Source of the DNA: an uncultured Bacilli bacterium
Lineage (GTDB): Bacteria; Bacillota_I; Bacilli_A; RF39; UBA660
Assembly (NCBI GenBank): GCA_947625395.1
Contig: CANQOD010000017.1
Location: 1-13,703, forward strand
Direction of reading: 5' to 3'
DNA: 13,703 nt
This document shows positions 1 to 7,038 of this stretch, one piece after another. The notes under the pieces are model-generated. The model searched no databases and had not been told where the DNA came from. It saw nothing but the letters and a program-made list of their open reading frames with translations. The position numbers and the translations under genes were made by a program. How positions within the stretch are numbered: position 1 is the stretch's first letter; every line of letters starts with the position of its first letter.

Positions 1-85
1 CAAAGAGGATTAACTTTTATTAATCCCCCTCTCTACTTTTCAATTTTTGTCTACTTTTTCTTGACTAATGCAAAAAACTTTGATA

Positions 86-118
86 AAAAATTAAAAACTG
101 GCAATTTCTTCCAGTTTT
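86..118 (-). terminator. Rho-independent terminator of the 118-897 gene
   Basis: On the minus strand an 8-bp perfect stem (AAAACTGG at 94-101 pairing with CCAGTTTT at 111-118, 9-nt loop) is followed by a T-rich tail ending near 84. The stem starts in the TGA stop codon of the upstream gene. The stem has only three GC pairs, which is usual in such an AT-rich genome. Confidence 0.7.
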
Positions 119-897
119 CATTCTTCATTTTCTAAGGCATTGATTTCTTTTTCTCTTCGACTCTTGAAAATGTAGTTTCCTGTTTCTTTTTCCTTTTCTA
201 AGATATAAGTAATTTCCTTATTTGCTTTCGTATCATCTTCTAAAGAATGGTTATCAACTTTTGTATAAATGGTTAAAGTATCTCCTTTTAAAGTTGCTCG
301 TTCCAAAGAAACTTCTCCAGCCATACAACTTGTTTCTGTTTCTTTTCCATAAAAAACATACCCACTATTCTTAGCATCGTAATGATAGAGTCCTGTACCA
401 ATTTCAAAGTCATTCAATTCATAAGCTGCTTTTTGACCAAAAAGTTCACGATATTTTCGATAAAATGTATCCTCTTCAAGAAACGACGTCTGTTTCGCAT
501 CTTCATATTTCCCACAAAACTCCGCATTTTCAATCGTTTCATTTTCTATAACCGCACAGTCTAAACTTTTCATTGCATCATTAGCAAGTTGAAGATAAGT
601 CATATAAAGTTTCGCAGGATAACTATTTTCTAACTGTGCATAATAAGTTTCTTTTAAACAAGTATCTTCCCGATAAATTTGATAATACTTTTGTACAAAG
701 TCGCTTTCAATATAAAGCTCCTCTAAAGGTTCTTTTTTGATTTGATTTTCAACCTTTACAGGCTGCTTCTTTTGAAAAATAATTTCTTTATCATAACAGA
801 TATAGCCTACTAATCCTAATACAACTAAAACCAATAAGACAATTACAACAATTGGCGCCTTACTTTGCTTATCAATTTCTGATTCCCAATCTTCCAT
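118..897 (-). CDS. Membrane-anchored protein of unknown function, 259 aa
   Basis: I do not recognise a family. The protein has a short acidic N-terminus, one hydrophobic helix at about residues 15-35 (a run rich in V, L and I), then a charged, Lys/Glu- and Tyr-rich domain of about 220 residues. This fits a single-pass N-in protein with an extracytoplasmic domain. There is no lipobox, and Cys34 lies at the outer end of the helix. Four further cysteines (80, 114, 128, 191) fall in the outer domain and could form two disulfides (inference). The last 60 residues alternate in a beta-strand-like way. The ATG start has an AGAAGG ribosome binding site about 8 nt upstream. The gene is separated from the ireB-ruvX-yrzB unit by a terminator and has a possible promoter of its own, so it appears to be monocistronic. 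Confidence 0.75.
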   Translation of the reverse strand: MEDWESEIDKQSKAPIVVIVLLVLVVLGLVGYICYDKEIIFQKKQPVKVENQIKKEPLEELYIESDFVQKYYQIYREDTCLKETYYAQLENSYPAKLYMTYLQLANDAMKSLDCAVIENETIENAEFCGKYEDAKQTSFLEEDTFYRKYRELFGQKAAYELNDFEIGTGLYHYDAKNSGYVFYGKETETSCMAGEVSLERATLKGDTLTIYTKVDNHSLEDDTKANKEITYILEKEKETGNYIFKSRREKEINALENEE

Positions 898-922
898 AGG
901 CTACACCTTCTTTCTATTTATA

Positions 923-950
923 AGCATAGCACGAATCAAAAAAGAAGCAA
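923..950 (-). promoter_or_regulatory. Possible promoter for the 118-897 gene
   Basis: On the minus strand a weak -35 (TTGCTT, 945-950) and an extended -10 (TGC-TATGCT, hexamer 923-928) are separated by 16 nt. A promoter is expected here because the preceding operon ends in a terminator just upstream, but the -35 matches consensus at only three positions. Confidence 0.4.
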
Positions 951-984
951 ATAAAAACTGTAAATACAATGTATATTTACAGTT
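945..984 (-). terminator. Terminator of the gluP-yfhO-ireB-ruvX-yrzB unit
   Basis: An 11-bp perfect inverted repeat (AACTGTAAATA at 956-966 and TATTTACAGTT at 974-984, 7-nt loop) lies just downstream of the yrzB stop codon. On the minus strand the stem runs into TTTTTATTT, as in an intrinsic terminator. The stem has only two GC pairs, so an additional or alternative operator role for the symmetric sequence cannot be excluded. Confidence 0.65.
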
Positions 985-993
985 AGTTTACAA

Positions 994-1302
994 TTATTCT
1001 GTTACACCACTTGCTGGCAATGTTCCATCTTCCATCTGCTTTTTGATTTCTTCTTGAATCGTTTCTAAAATGGTTTCAATCACTTTCCATTCTTTTTCAG
1101 TCGTAATTGGCTCTAATTTTGTATTTTCATCTTCAGGGTGATAAATAGAAGCATAAACTTGAATATTTCCTGTTTCATCTTTCGAATTGTCCGTATAGGC
1201 AATATAACTTTTTCCTGTTTCTTCACTATCAAAAGTAAATAACACATCATAAACAGTTTGCTTTCCATTTTCATCCGTTAGTATAAACTTATTCTTTTCC
1301 AT
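994..1302 (-). CDS. yrzB: DUF1292 / YrzB family protein
   Basis: A 102-residue acidic protein that matches the DUF1292 (UPF0473) pattern: an N-terminal strand with TDENGK, then LFTFDSEETGKSYIAYTD (residues about 21-38), a variable acidic loop, and LEPITTEKEW with a C-terminal helix. The biochemical function is unknown. In B. subtilis and many Bacillota it is the third gene of the yrzL-yrrK-yrzB set, and that order is kept here. The frame stays open upstream as far as 1440, but that part lies inside ruvX. The AAAGGAG ribosome binding site sits 8 nt before the ATG at 1300-1302 and only 2 nt before the ATG at 1306-1308, so I take the inner start. It overlaps the end of ruvX by 14 nt, which suggests translational coupling. 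Confidence 0.88.
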   Translation of the reverse strand: MEKNKFILTDENGKQTVYDVLFTFDSEETGKSYIAYTDNSKDETGNIQVYASIYHPEDENTKLEPITTEKEWKVIETILETIQEEIKKQMEDGTLPASGVTE

Positions 1303-1720
1303 TTTCATTTCTCCTTTTATCCAAAAATTCTTGTAATATAATAACAGCAGCGACGGCATCAATGACTTTTTTCCTTTTTTCTCTTCGCACATTTCCTTGA
1401 ATAAGAACGCTTTCTGCTTCTTTCGTTGAAAGCCTTTCATCCATCAAATAAACAGGTAGATGGAACATCTCTTCTAATTGCTTTTGAAAAGACAAGGTTG
1501 CTTCCCCTCTTGGTCCAACTGTATTATTCATATTCTTAGGAAATCCTAAGACGAAAGCATCAATTTGTTCAGTCTGCACGATAGGTTTTAAGGATTCCAG
1601 TAATTGCTTTGGATCTTCTTGGTGACGAAGAACATCATAACTTCGAGCAATCAATCCTGTTGCATCGCTGATACTCAGCCCTAATGTTCTAGTCCCATAA
1701 TCCAGTCCTAAATATCTCAT
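1289..1720 (-). CDS. ruvX: RuvX/YqgF family nuclease (putative Holliday junction resolvase, pre-16S rRNA processing)
   Basis: A full-length 143-residue YqgF-family protein with an RNase H-like fold. Visible family motifs are LGLDYGTRTLGLSISD at residues 4-19 (with Asp7, the first metal-binding acid), VLGFPKNMNNTVGPRGE at 58-74, MDERLSTKEAE at 93-103 (Asp94, Glu95, Arg96), and a late Asp121 in IDAVAA, the usual last catalytic acid. Proteins of this family were first proposed to resolve Holliday junctions, and E. coli YqgF matures the 5' end of 16S rRNA; the second role seems more likely for this widely conserved family. Its ATG overlaps the ireB stop as ATGA, and no good ribosome binding site is seen, so translation is probably coupled to ireB. 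The equivalent B. subtilis gene is yrrK. Confidence 0.93.
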   Translation of the reverse strand: MRYLGLDYGTRTLGLSISDATGLIARSYDVLRHQEDPKQLLESLKPIVQTEQIDAFVLGFPKNMNNTVGPRGEATLSFQKQLEEMFHLPVYLMDERLSTKEAESVLIQGNVRREKRKKVIDAVAAVIILQEFLDKRRNENGKE

Positions 1721-1962
1721 TCCATGAACTCAGTTAGAAGAACCTCCACAATCTTTGCTCGGTCTAATTGTTGAATCTTGTTTCTAGCATCTTGATAGCT
1801 AGAGATATACCCAGGGTCTCCACTAATCAAATACCCGACGAGCTGATTGATTGGATTATAACCTCTTTTTTTTAAAGATTGATAAACTTCCTCTAAAATC
1901 TCTTTCGTTTCATATTTAGTTACATCTTGTACGTTAAAGCGGATTGTTTCATCATTGTTCAA
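1717..1962 (-). CDS. ireB: IreB/ReoM family regulatory phosphoprotein (UPF0297)
   Basis: An 81-residue protein with the hallmark GYNPINQLVGYLISGDPGYI stretch (residues 34-53) followed by DARNKI, diagnostic of UPF0297 (B. subtilis YrzL, Enterococcus IreB, Listeria ReoM). Known members are substrates of the PASTA-domain Ser/Thr kinase. Phosphorylation of an N-terminal Thr controls ClpCP-dependent degradation of MurA, and so peptidoglycan synthesis and cephalosporin tolerance. The matching residue here is Thr6 in DETIRF. I place the start at TTG (1960-1962): a strong GAGGTGAT ribosome binding site lies 8 nt ahead, whereas the in-frame GTG at 1969-1971 is part of that site. The yfhO stop codon is 5 nt upstream and lies inside the ribosome binding site. 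The cognate kinase and phosphatase are not in the window. Confidence 0.93.
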   Translation of the reverse strand: MNNDETIRFNVQDVTKYETKEILEEVYQSLKKRGYNPINQLVGYLISGDPGYISSYQDARNKIQQLDRAKIVEVLLTEFME

Positions 1963-1966
1963 AAGA

Positions 1967-1974
1967 ATCACCTC
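1967..1974 (-). promoter_or_regulatory. Ribosome binding site deciding the TTG start of ireB
   Basis: GAGGTGAT on the minus strand is complementary to the 3' end of 16S rRNA. Its GAGG core is 8 nt from TTG 1960-1962. The GTG inside it would otherwise be read as the first possible start codon. The TGA stop of the upstream membrane protein (1968-1970) is embedded in the site, so ribosomes terminating there could reinitiate directly on ireB. Confidence 0.75.
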
Positions 1975-4511
1975 GCTTGCTGATACTTCTCTTTTATTCT
2001 ATCATTTTCTCGTTTTTTACGCAAGGCAATAAATTTTTCTTTTCCAAAGAGGAGGAAAAAGAGAACAATTCCCACACCAGTCATGATTTTACCAACAACA
2101 TAGCCTTTCGGAACATAAGATAACACAAGATGATGGCTCCCTTTCGTCAGTGGTGCGCCTAAAAAGGCTTCATTCACTTGTTCAAGGCTCACTTCTTTTC
2201 CATCTACAGTCAGTTGAAAGCCCTCATCATAAGGAATAGAAGATACAAAATAGCCATCTTGATTCATAGAAAGATCAAATGACATCGTATCAAAAGAGGC
2301 ATTCACTTTAAAATTTTCCGGGAGGATTTTTCCTAAAACATCCTCTTGAAACGTTTGCGTTGGAATTTGAACAACTTCGACCTTATCAATCACATATTTT
2401 CCCTTTCCAACAGTCACATCTATTCGATCACCCGCTTCCTGCAGAAGAAAGTCAAACGTTTTATTCTCATTTTTATAAAGATGATTCTTACAAGTAATTA
2501 AATTCGTTTGCTGGGCAATTTTAATAAATCGGTCTTTTTTTTGACAAGACGTTTCATTCTCAATCTGCAGTCTTAAAAAGACAATTTTATCTTGCAGTCC
2601 CTCTTGTAACTTTACTGAGAAATGTACTTTTTTATCTGGTTGCAGAATGATTTTTCCCTCTTTTTCCTGCCAATGCAGTTGTTCTTTTTGTTCTTCATCC
2701 AATAAGAGTGGAAAAGGAATTTGTTGGAGTTGAGAAGTAAAATGCGTCTTTCCTTTTCCCTCTTGGACCGTATACACGAGAAGTGCTTCCATTTTTTCTT
2801 CACTGGAAAGCGTATCATAAGCTTCTTTTCTTAATAGTCGACTGTTTCCATAAACAATTGGAAAAGCAAATTGATTTTCGTATAAATTTTCTTCTATTTG
2901 TCGGTAGCCAAAAGAAGAAGCATCCCCATAGCGATAGCGAACCCCCATCAATGTATCATAGAACAAATTCATATCAGATGTTAACATCAATTTATTGCGA
3001 TTGGGAATGGCATGAAAAAAGTTTTGATAAAACTGTTGATAGGCCTGATTGGAGAGTGAAGAATAAACAAAAGGTGTGGAAGAATTGGAAAGAAAAACAT
3101 GATTCACATAAACGAGTCTTTCAACACTATAACGATAAAGAGGACTCAGTTGCATCCCTTTTAAAAGATTCGTAATTTTCACCTGTTGCTTCTCTTGAAG
3201 AACATCCACATTTTGTAGTTTATCATCTCGAGAATTTTCTACACTTATCAAAGCTAAGAATACCAAATAAACAAGCAAAATGTACTTTCTAGGACAGAAA
3301 AGGAAAAGAAGACAAAGGAAGCAATCCACAATAAAGAGAGGCAAGAAAACAGTTGTTGCTTTCTCATACCCCATACAAAAGCCAACGCTTATCACAAGAC
3401 ACAACAATAGAAAGCGATGTTTTTTGAATGCAGTCAAATGAGGAAAATTCTCACAGAACAAATAAGTAAAAAGAGGTAAGAATGGTAATAACACTTTTCC
3501 TCTAATATATTGCCCACCATTTAACAAAAAGAGAAAGAAAGAGGAAAAGGTCAGGATAAGAAGAAAAATCGTTAAAAAGAGAGGTCCTTTCTTCTTTTGA
3601 AAAAAGGAACAAAAAAGAGAAAGGAACATAAGAAATGAAAGTCCTAAGCCATAACAGTCATAAAAAAAGGTTTCCATGTGAAGAGATGGAAGAAACAAGT
3701 GAGATAATGGAATGCTTTCGCTTTCACTTCGTCCTGAACGAATCGCAAAAAATGTAGGAACAAGAAGAATGGACGTGAGGAGAATCGCAAGCAAAACACC
3801 ACAAAAAAGTGGAAATGTTCGTTGGAAAAAGCAAGACAATTTTTGCTCTTTTTCTTGTTGAAGAAATTGAAAAATCACATAAACGCCTAGTGCGAATAAA
3901 CTAGGAACTGCATAATAATAATTCGTCAAAATCAGCAAAGTGACCATGACAACAAAAGGAAGCAATTTCCCCTTTTGCCAATAACGGTCAATCATCATCA
4001 ATGATAAAAATAAAAATGGAAGATAAGAAACAAACATGAGATGGCGATGGGTGTGAAACAAAAGCGATGTGGAGCAAAGAAACAGAAGACTTCCTAGCAA
4101 AGCTGTACGCAACGGAAAATGCTGTTTCAAAAAAAGAAAAGCAAGCACGCCATCAGCAAGAAAGAAAAGTGCAAACATAATAATTGTAAAAACGCGCATG
4201 GAAAGAAATGGAAAACAATAAGAAAGAAGTACCCATGGTGCAAGAAGACCATAATAAGAAAAATTAAACATGTTTTGCCCAGCGCCTAGATGAAAAGCAA
4301 AGGTTGGTAAAATTTTCCCTGTTTGATAAAACAGTTTTCGAAAGTAATCCGGAAAAACAGTATGCTGAGATAACCAATCTACACGGGAACCTAAAATAGC
4401 AGGAAAAGAGCCTAAAAATAGCAACAACAAAGCAAAACAGCTAATCAAAAGAACAGCTGTTGCTGTATTCCATGTCCATTTTTTTCTCACTTTTTTCCAT
4501 TTATCTTGCAT
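1968..4511 (-). CDS. yfhO: YfhO-family multispanning membrane protein, probable GT-C glycosyltransferase
   Basis: An 847-residue protein with a basic N-terminus, a first membrane helix (about 15-38), an external loop with RVDWLSQHTVFPDYFRKL (43-60), and GAGQNMFNFSYYGLLAP at 76-92. A long hydrophobic part with roughly 12 helices extends to about residue 425, followed by a large extracytoplasmic domain (about 430-805), a last helix (about 806-823) and a basic tail. The loop-1 Asp45 and the closing segment IPYDEGFQLTVDGK with FLGAPLTKGSH (759-793) are typical of the YfhO family. B. subtilis YfhO, working with CsbB and GtcA, decorates lipoteichoic acid using an undecaprenyl-phosphate-linked sugar; the acceptor here is unknown. 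An in-frame TTG at 4542-4544 would add 11 residues deep in the rhomboid gene. The ATG at 4509-4511 overlaps the rhomboid stop by 11 nt, has no clear ribosome binding site and suggests coupling. Confidence 0.85.
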   Translation of the reverse strand: MQDKWKKVRKKWTWNTATAVLLISCFALLLLFLGSFPAILGSRVDWLSQHTVFPDYFRKLFYQTGKILPTFAFHLGAGQNMFNFSYYGLLAPWVLLSYCFPFLSMRVFTIIMFALFFLADGVLAFLFLKQHFPLRTALLGSLLFLCSTSLLFHTHRHLMFVSYLPFLFLSLMMIDRYWQKGKLLPFVVMVTLLILTNYYYAVPSLFALGVYVIFQFLQQEKEQKLSCFFQRTFPLFCGVLLAILLTSILLVPTFFAIRSGRSESESIPLSHLFLPSLHMETFFYDCYGLGLSFLMFLSLFCSFFQKKKGPLFLTIFLLILTFSSFFLFLLNGGQYIRGKVLLPFLPLFTYLFCENFPHLTAFKKHRFLLLCLVISVGFCMGYEKATTVFLPLFIVDCFLCLLFLFCPRKYILLVYLVFLALISVENSRDDKLQNVDVLQEKQQVKITNLLKGMQLSPLYRYSVERLVYVNHVFLSNSSTPFVYSSLSNQAYQQFYQNFFHAIPNRNKLMLTSDMNLFYDTLMGVRYRYGDASSFGYRQIEENLYENQFAFPIVYGNSRLLRKEAYDTLSSEEKMEALLVYTVQEGKGKTHFTSQLQQIPFPLLLDEEQKEQLHWQEKEGKIILQPDKKVHFSVKLQEGLQDKIVFLRLQIENETSCQKKDRFIKIAQQTNLITCKNHLYKNENKTFDFLLQEAGDRIDVTVGKGKYVIDKVEVVQIPTQTFQEDVLGKILPENFKVNASFDTMSFDLSMNQDGYFVSSIPYDEGFQLTVDGKEVSLEQVNEAFLGAPLTKGSHHLVLSYVPKGYVVGKIMTGVGIVLFFLLFGKEKFIALRKKRENDRIKEKYQQAR

Positions 4512-5649
4512 AGACAAAACCCATATACCATAAAAATGCCACAAAGAGAATCGCTACAATGGTCCCATTGATTTGTTCAAATTTCGTACTTTTATATTTG
4601 ACACCGACTGCCACCGAAATTAATGCACCACCAATTAAACCACCAATATGTGCAGCATTATCAACCCCTGGTGCAATAAAGCCAAAGAGGAGATTTAAAA
4701 GAATCAGAGGAATAATTTGACTCCGAATGACATTTCCTAAATAAACACGATAATGATATCCGAAATAAAGAAGTGCCCCCATCAAGCCAAAAATAGCACC
4801 ACTGGCTCCGATACTCGCAACATTTCCACCCAATATCATTGAGAAAAGACTGGCTGTTAAAATGGAAAAGAAGTAAATCAGGATGTAACGAATCTTCCCC
4901 ATAAAACTTTCCAATTGGCTTCCAATAATATAGAGCGCATACATATTGAAAAGAAAATGAAGCAGATTCGCATGTAAAAATGCACCTGTTATTAAACGAT
5001 AATATTGTCCCCCTCGAATCAGTGGACCATACGTACAGAAAGCATTTAAAAACCAAGAATCGATTCCGAAAAGTTTAGGCAAGAAAAAGCAGATTGCATT
5101 AATCACCAATAAAATAGAAGTAATGATAGGCCTCTTCGGTTGAAAAACATCTTCTGCTTTCTTTTGATCTTCTCGATTATGGGCATTGATATCATTGGTA
5201 ATTTTCACAAATAATTGCATTCCCTTTTCAGTAAATTTAAGTTTTTTCGGTAAATCTGGGAACGTCGTTTGAATAATTTCATTTTTCTTTAAATCTTTAT
5301 CTTCTACCACCCGAATTGCCATTAAATCTTTTTGAGGTGAAAGTTCAACGGTATTGGATAAATCAAGAAAAATACTTAAGGTATTCAAATGAAAAGAAAG
5401 TGTCTTTGCTTTAATTTTCTTTAAAATACGCTTTGTTTTAAAAACATCAAATTTATATTGCTCTTCATTATGAATATAAGAAGAAACAATTCGAACAATT
5501 TTATAATCTTCTTCTAAATTTTCTAACCAGATTTCATTTTCAGCACCTTGTAAAATGATAGGTGAATAACTTTTTTCCGTGATGAAATAATGTAACAACT
5601 TCATAACCATCATATTTTTTTCATCAATGAAAAGGCTTTCTTCATTCAT
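4501..5649 (-). CDS. gluP: GluP/YqgP-like rhomboid intramembrane serine protease
   Basis: A 382-residue protein. Residues 1-170 form a soluble cytoplasmic domain resembling the N-terminal region of B. subtilis YqgP (GluP). Residues 175-382 form the rhomboid membrane core. The active site is clear: Ser283 in GASGAIFG and His334 in AAHIGGLIGG form the catalytic dyad, with His226, His231 and Asn235 (HANLLHFLFN) as the conserved helix-2 residues that stabilise the oxyanion. About seven helices are present, the last at about 362-380. Compared with B. subtilis YqgP (about 507 aa) the C-terminal TPR domain is missing and the protein ends just after the last helix. Family members cleave membrane proteins in or near the membrane, and YqgP has been linked to quality control of the MgtE transporter. 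The ATG is preceded by AAAGGAGG at 8-nt spacing. This is the first gene of the ireB-containing unit. Confidence 0.92.
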   Translation of the reverse strand: MNEESLFIDEKNMMVMKLLHYFITEKSYSPIILQGAENEIWLENLEEDYKIVRIVSSYIHNEEQYKFDVFKTKRILKKIKAKTLSFHLNTLSIFLDLSNTVELSPQKDLMAIRVVEDKDLKKNEIIQTTFPDLPKKLKFTEKGMQLFVKITNDINAHNREDQKKAEDVFQPKRPIITSILLVINAICFFLPKLFGIDSWFLNAFCTYGPLIRGGQYYRLITGAFLHANLLHFLFNMYALYIIGSQLESFMGKIRYILIYFFSILTASLFSMILGGNVASIGASGAIFGLMGALLYFGYHYRVYLGNVIRSQIIPLILLNLLFGFIAPGVDNAAHIGGLIGGALISVAVGVKYKSTKFEQINGTIVAILFVAFLWYMGFVYAR

Positions 5650-5675
5650 AAATGTCCCCTCCTTTAAATATATTT

Positions 5676-5704
5676 ATTATACACAAAGATTGAAAAAATG
5701 AAAA
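5676..5704 (-). promoter_or_regulatory. Promoter of the gluP-yfhO-ireB-ruvX-yrzB unit
   Basis: On the minus strand a perfect -10 TATAAT (5676-5681) lies 17 nt downstream of TTTTCA (5699-5704, four of six matches to TTGACA). The gluP ribosome binding site and ATG follow within about 30 nt. The -35 overlaps the ribosome binding site of the divergent membrane-protein gene, so the two start regions are physically interlocked. Confidence 0.6.
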
Positions 5705-5715
5705 GAGGTGTCCTT

Positions 5716-6168
5716 GTGTTGCTTTTGGATTTAGTCGTATGTTTGTTTCTTTTGGTTCCTTTTCTTTTTAAATCTTCCCTTTTATTTTTTCATGTGACCA
5801 CACCCTTTTTTATGCTTCCTGTTTCTCTTCTACAATTAGGTTTCTTTTTTTCCAATCTACTTCTTCTATTCTTTCTTGCATATTACCAAATCAAAACGAA
5901 AGAAAAACAAGTTCCTCTTCCTATTCGACAAGCTATTTTTCTTCTCATTCTTCTGCCCATTGGCTTTCTTTTTTGTATCCTATATGGAAAACATCTTTTT
6001 CTTGCGAGTCTTAGTATGCTTCTTTATTTTAGTACAGTCCTTTTTCTTTATGAGAAAACAAGTTGGCTTTTAGAGGAGTGCACCCTGTTTTTAAATCCGA
6101 TTGTCTTATGGAGTCTTTACATGACAGCTGTGACGATTACTTGTTGTCTACTCAACCTTTCCGTTTGA
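5716..6168 (+). CDS. Small multispanning membrane protein of unknown function
   Basis: A 150-residue, Leu/Phe-rich protein with about five hydrophobic segments, separated by short charged loops (YQIKTKEKQVPLPIRQ at about 56-71, and LYEKTSWLLEEC near 105-117). I recognise no family. The frame also opens at ATG 5698, but that start has no ribosome binding site. AAAAGAGGTG at 5701-5710 is well placed for GTG 5716-5718 (7 nt from GAGG), which I choose; TTG 5719 is an alternative. It is the only plus-strand gene among minus-strand genes in the first 12 kb. Its 3' end overlaps the end of rluD by 21 nt tail to tail, and no terminator is visible. Because the ribosome binding site is good and no minus-strand frame explains the 450 bases, I think it is real, but T-rich composition alone gives Phe/Leu-rich frames. 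Confidence 0.62.
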   Translation: MLLLDLVVCLFLLVPFLFKSSLLFFHVTTPFFMLPVSLLQLGFFFSNLLLLFFLAYYQIKTKEKQVPLPIRQAIFLLILLPIGFLFCILYGKHLFLASLSMLLYFSTVLFLYEKTSWLLEECTLFLNPIVLWSLYMTAVTITCCLLNLSV

Positions 6169-7038
6169 AAGAGCCTCCTGCATCTGAAGAAATTCTTGTG
6201 GCGGTGCAACTTCAAACTGCAGTCTTTCTTGCGTAATAGGATGTGTAAAAGCTAAACGATAAGAATGCAAATATTGGCCAAAGAGTGTGGGCTTTTTTTC
6301 TTTTCCATAAACAGGATCATTCAAAACGGGATAACCAATATAAGCCATATGAACACGAATTTGATGCGTTCTGCCTGTTTCCAAGCGACAACGAATCAAT
6401 GTATGATTTTTGTAGCGTTCTAAAACGGTAAAGTGGGTCACGGCATCTTTGGCATTTTGATCAGTCACTTTCATTCTCTCACGGTCTTTTGGATCTCGAC
6501 CAATTGGAGCATGAATTGTTCCTGTTTGATTGGGAATCACCCCTCTTACAATGGCAAGATATTCTCTTTCTACTTCTTTTTTGGCAATCATTGAGGCAAG
6601 TAATTCGTGCATTTTATCATTTTTTGCTACTAACATCAAGCCACTTGTATCTTTATCAAGACGATGAACAATTCCTGGGCGCAGTGTATCCTCTTTCGAC
6701 AAAGAGAAGCGATAAAGGAGTGCATTCACAAGAGTTCCTCTAGAATGACCAGGAGCAGGATGCACAACCATCCCACTGGCTTTATTAATTACTAATAAGT
6801 CTTTATCTTCATAGACGATATCCAATGGAATATTCTCTTTCACAACCGTTAAGATTTCTTCTTCAGGAAGCAGTTTTAAACAATCCCCCTCTTTGACTTG
6901 ATATGAAGCATTTTTCACCTGTCCATTGACAAAAGCTTTTTCTTCCTCAATATATTTTTGTGCTTTACTTCTAGAAATATCAAATCCTTTTGCCAAAGCT
7001 TGATCAAAACGCATCGCCTCAGTGACTTTTACTTCCAT
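6148..7038 (-). CDS. rluD: RluD-family 23S rRNA pseudouridine synthase
   Basis: A full-length 296-residue RluA/RluD-type enzyme that converts specific uridines of 23S rRNA to pseudouridine. An S4 RNA-binding domain occupies about residues 10-60 (RFDQALAKGFDISRSKAQKYI), and the catalytic domain about 75-280. The catalytic Asp128 is in HRLDKDTSGLMLVAK (125-139). The other conserved motifs are GMVVHPAPGH at 89-98 and GRTHQIRVHMAYIGYPVLND at 222-241. The closest named counterpart is B. subtilis ylyB, which also follows lspA. The start has a GGAGGG ribosome binding site about 6 nt upstream and overlaps the end of lspA by 20 nt. The exact target uridines cannot be told from the sequence, and RluA-family members differ in target. 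The 3' end overlaps the convergent membrane-protein gene. Confidence 0.92.
   Translation of the reverse strand: MEVKVTEAMRFDQALAKGFDISRSKAQKYIEEEKAFVNGQVKNASYQVKEGDCLKLLPEEEILTVVKENIPLDIVYEDKDLLVINKASGMVVHPAPGHSRGTLVNALLYRFSLSKEDTLRPGIVHRLDKDTSGLMLVAKNDKMHELLASMIAKKEVEREYLAIVRGVIPNQTGTIHAPIGRDPKDRERMKVTDQNAKDAVTHFTVLERYKNHTLIRCRLETGRTHQIRVHMAYIGYPVLNDPVYGKEKKPTLFGQYLHSYRLAFTHPITQERLQFEVAPPQEFLQMQEALSNGKVE

Noticed and set aside
5..28. Inverted repeat GGATTAA/TTAATCC near the left edge
   Set aside because: Seven pairs with a 6-nt loop; too close to the edge to see whether a T tract or gene end accompanies it. It could be a terminator of a gene to the left, but this is not supportable.
1303..1440. 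46-residue N-terminal extension of YrzB
   Set aside because: It lies wholly inside ruvX in another frame and has no ribosome binding site; DUF1292 proteins begin near MEKNKF.
2783..3175. 130-residue plus-strand frame inside yfhO
   Set aside because: Antisense to a well-supported gene, with no ribosome binding site and no recognisable motif; a shadow frame.
4661..5056. 131-residue minus-strand frame inside gluP
   Set aside because: An alternative frame of the rhomboid core, which carries all the catalytic residues in the other frame.
5671..5690. Bidirectional -10 element (TATTAT/ATAATA) serving both gluP and the divergent membrane gene
   Set aside because: A plus-strand -10 can be drawn, but no -35 at a sensible distance was found; the A/T-rich symmetry is likely chance.
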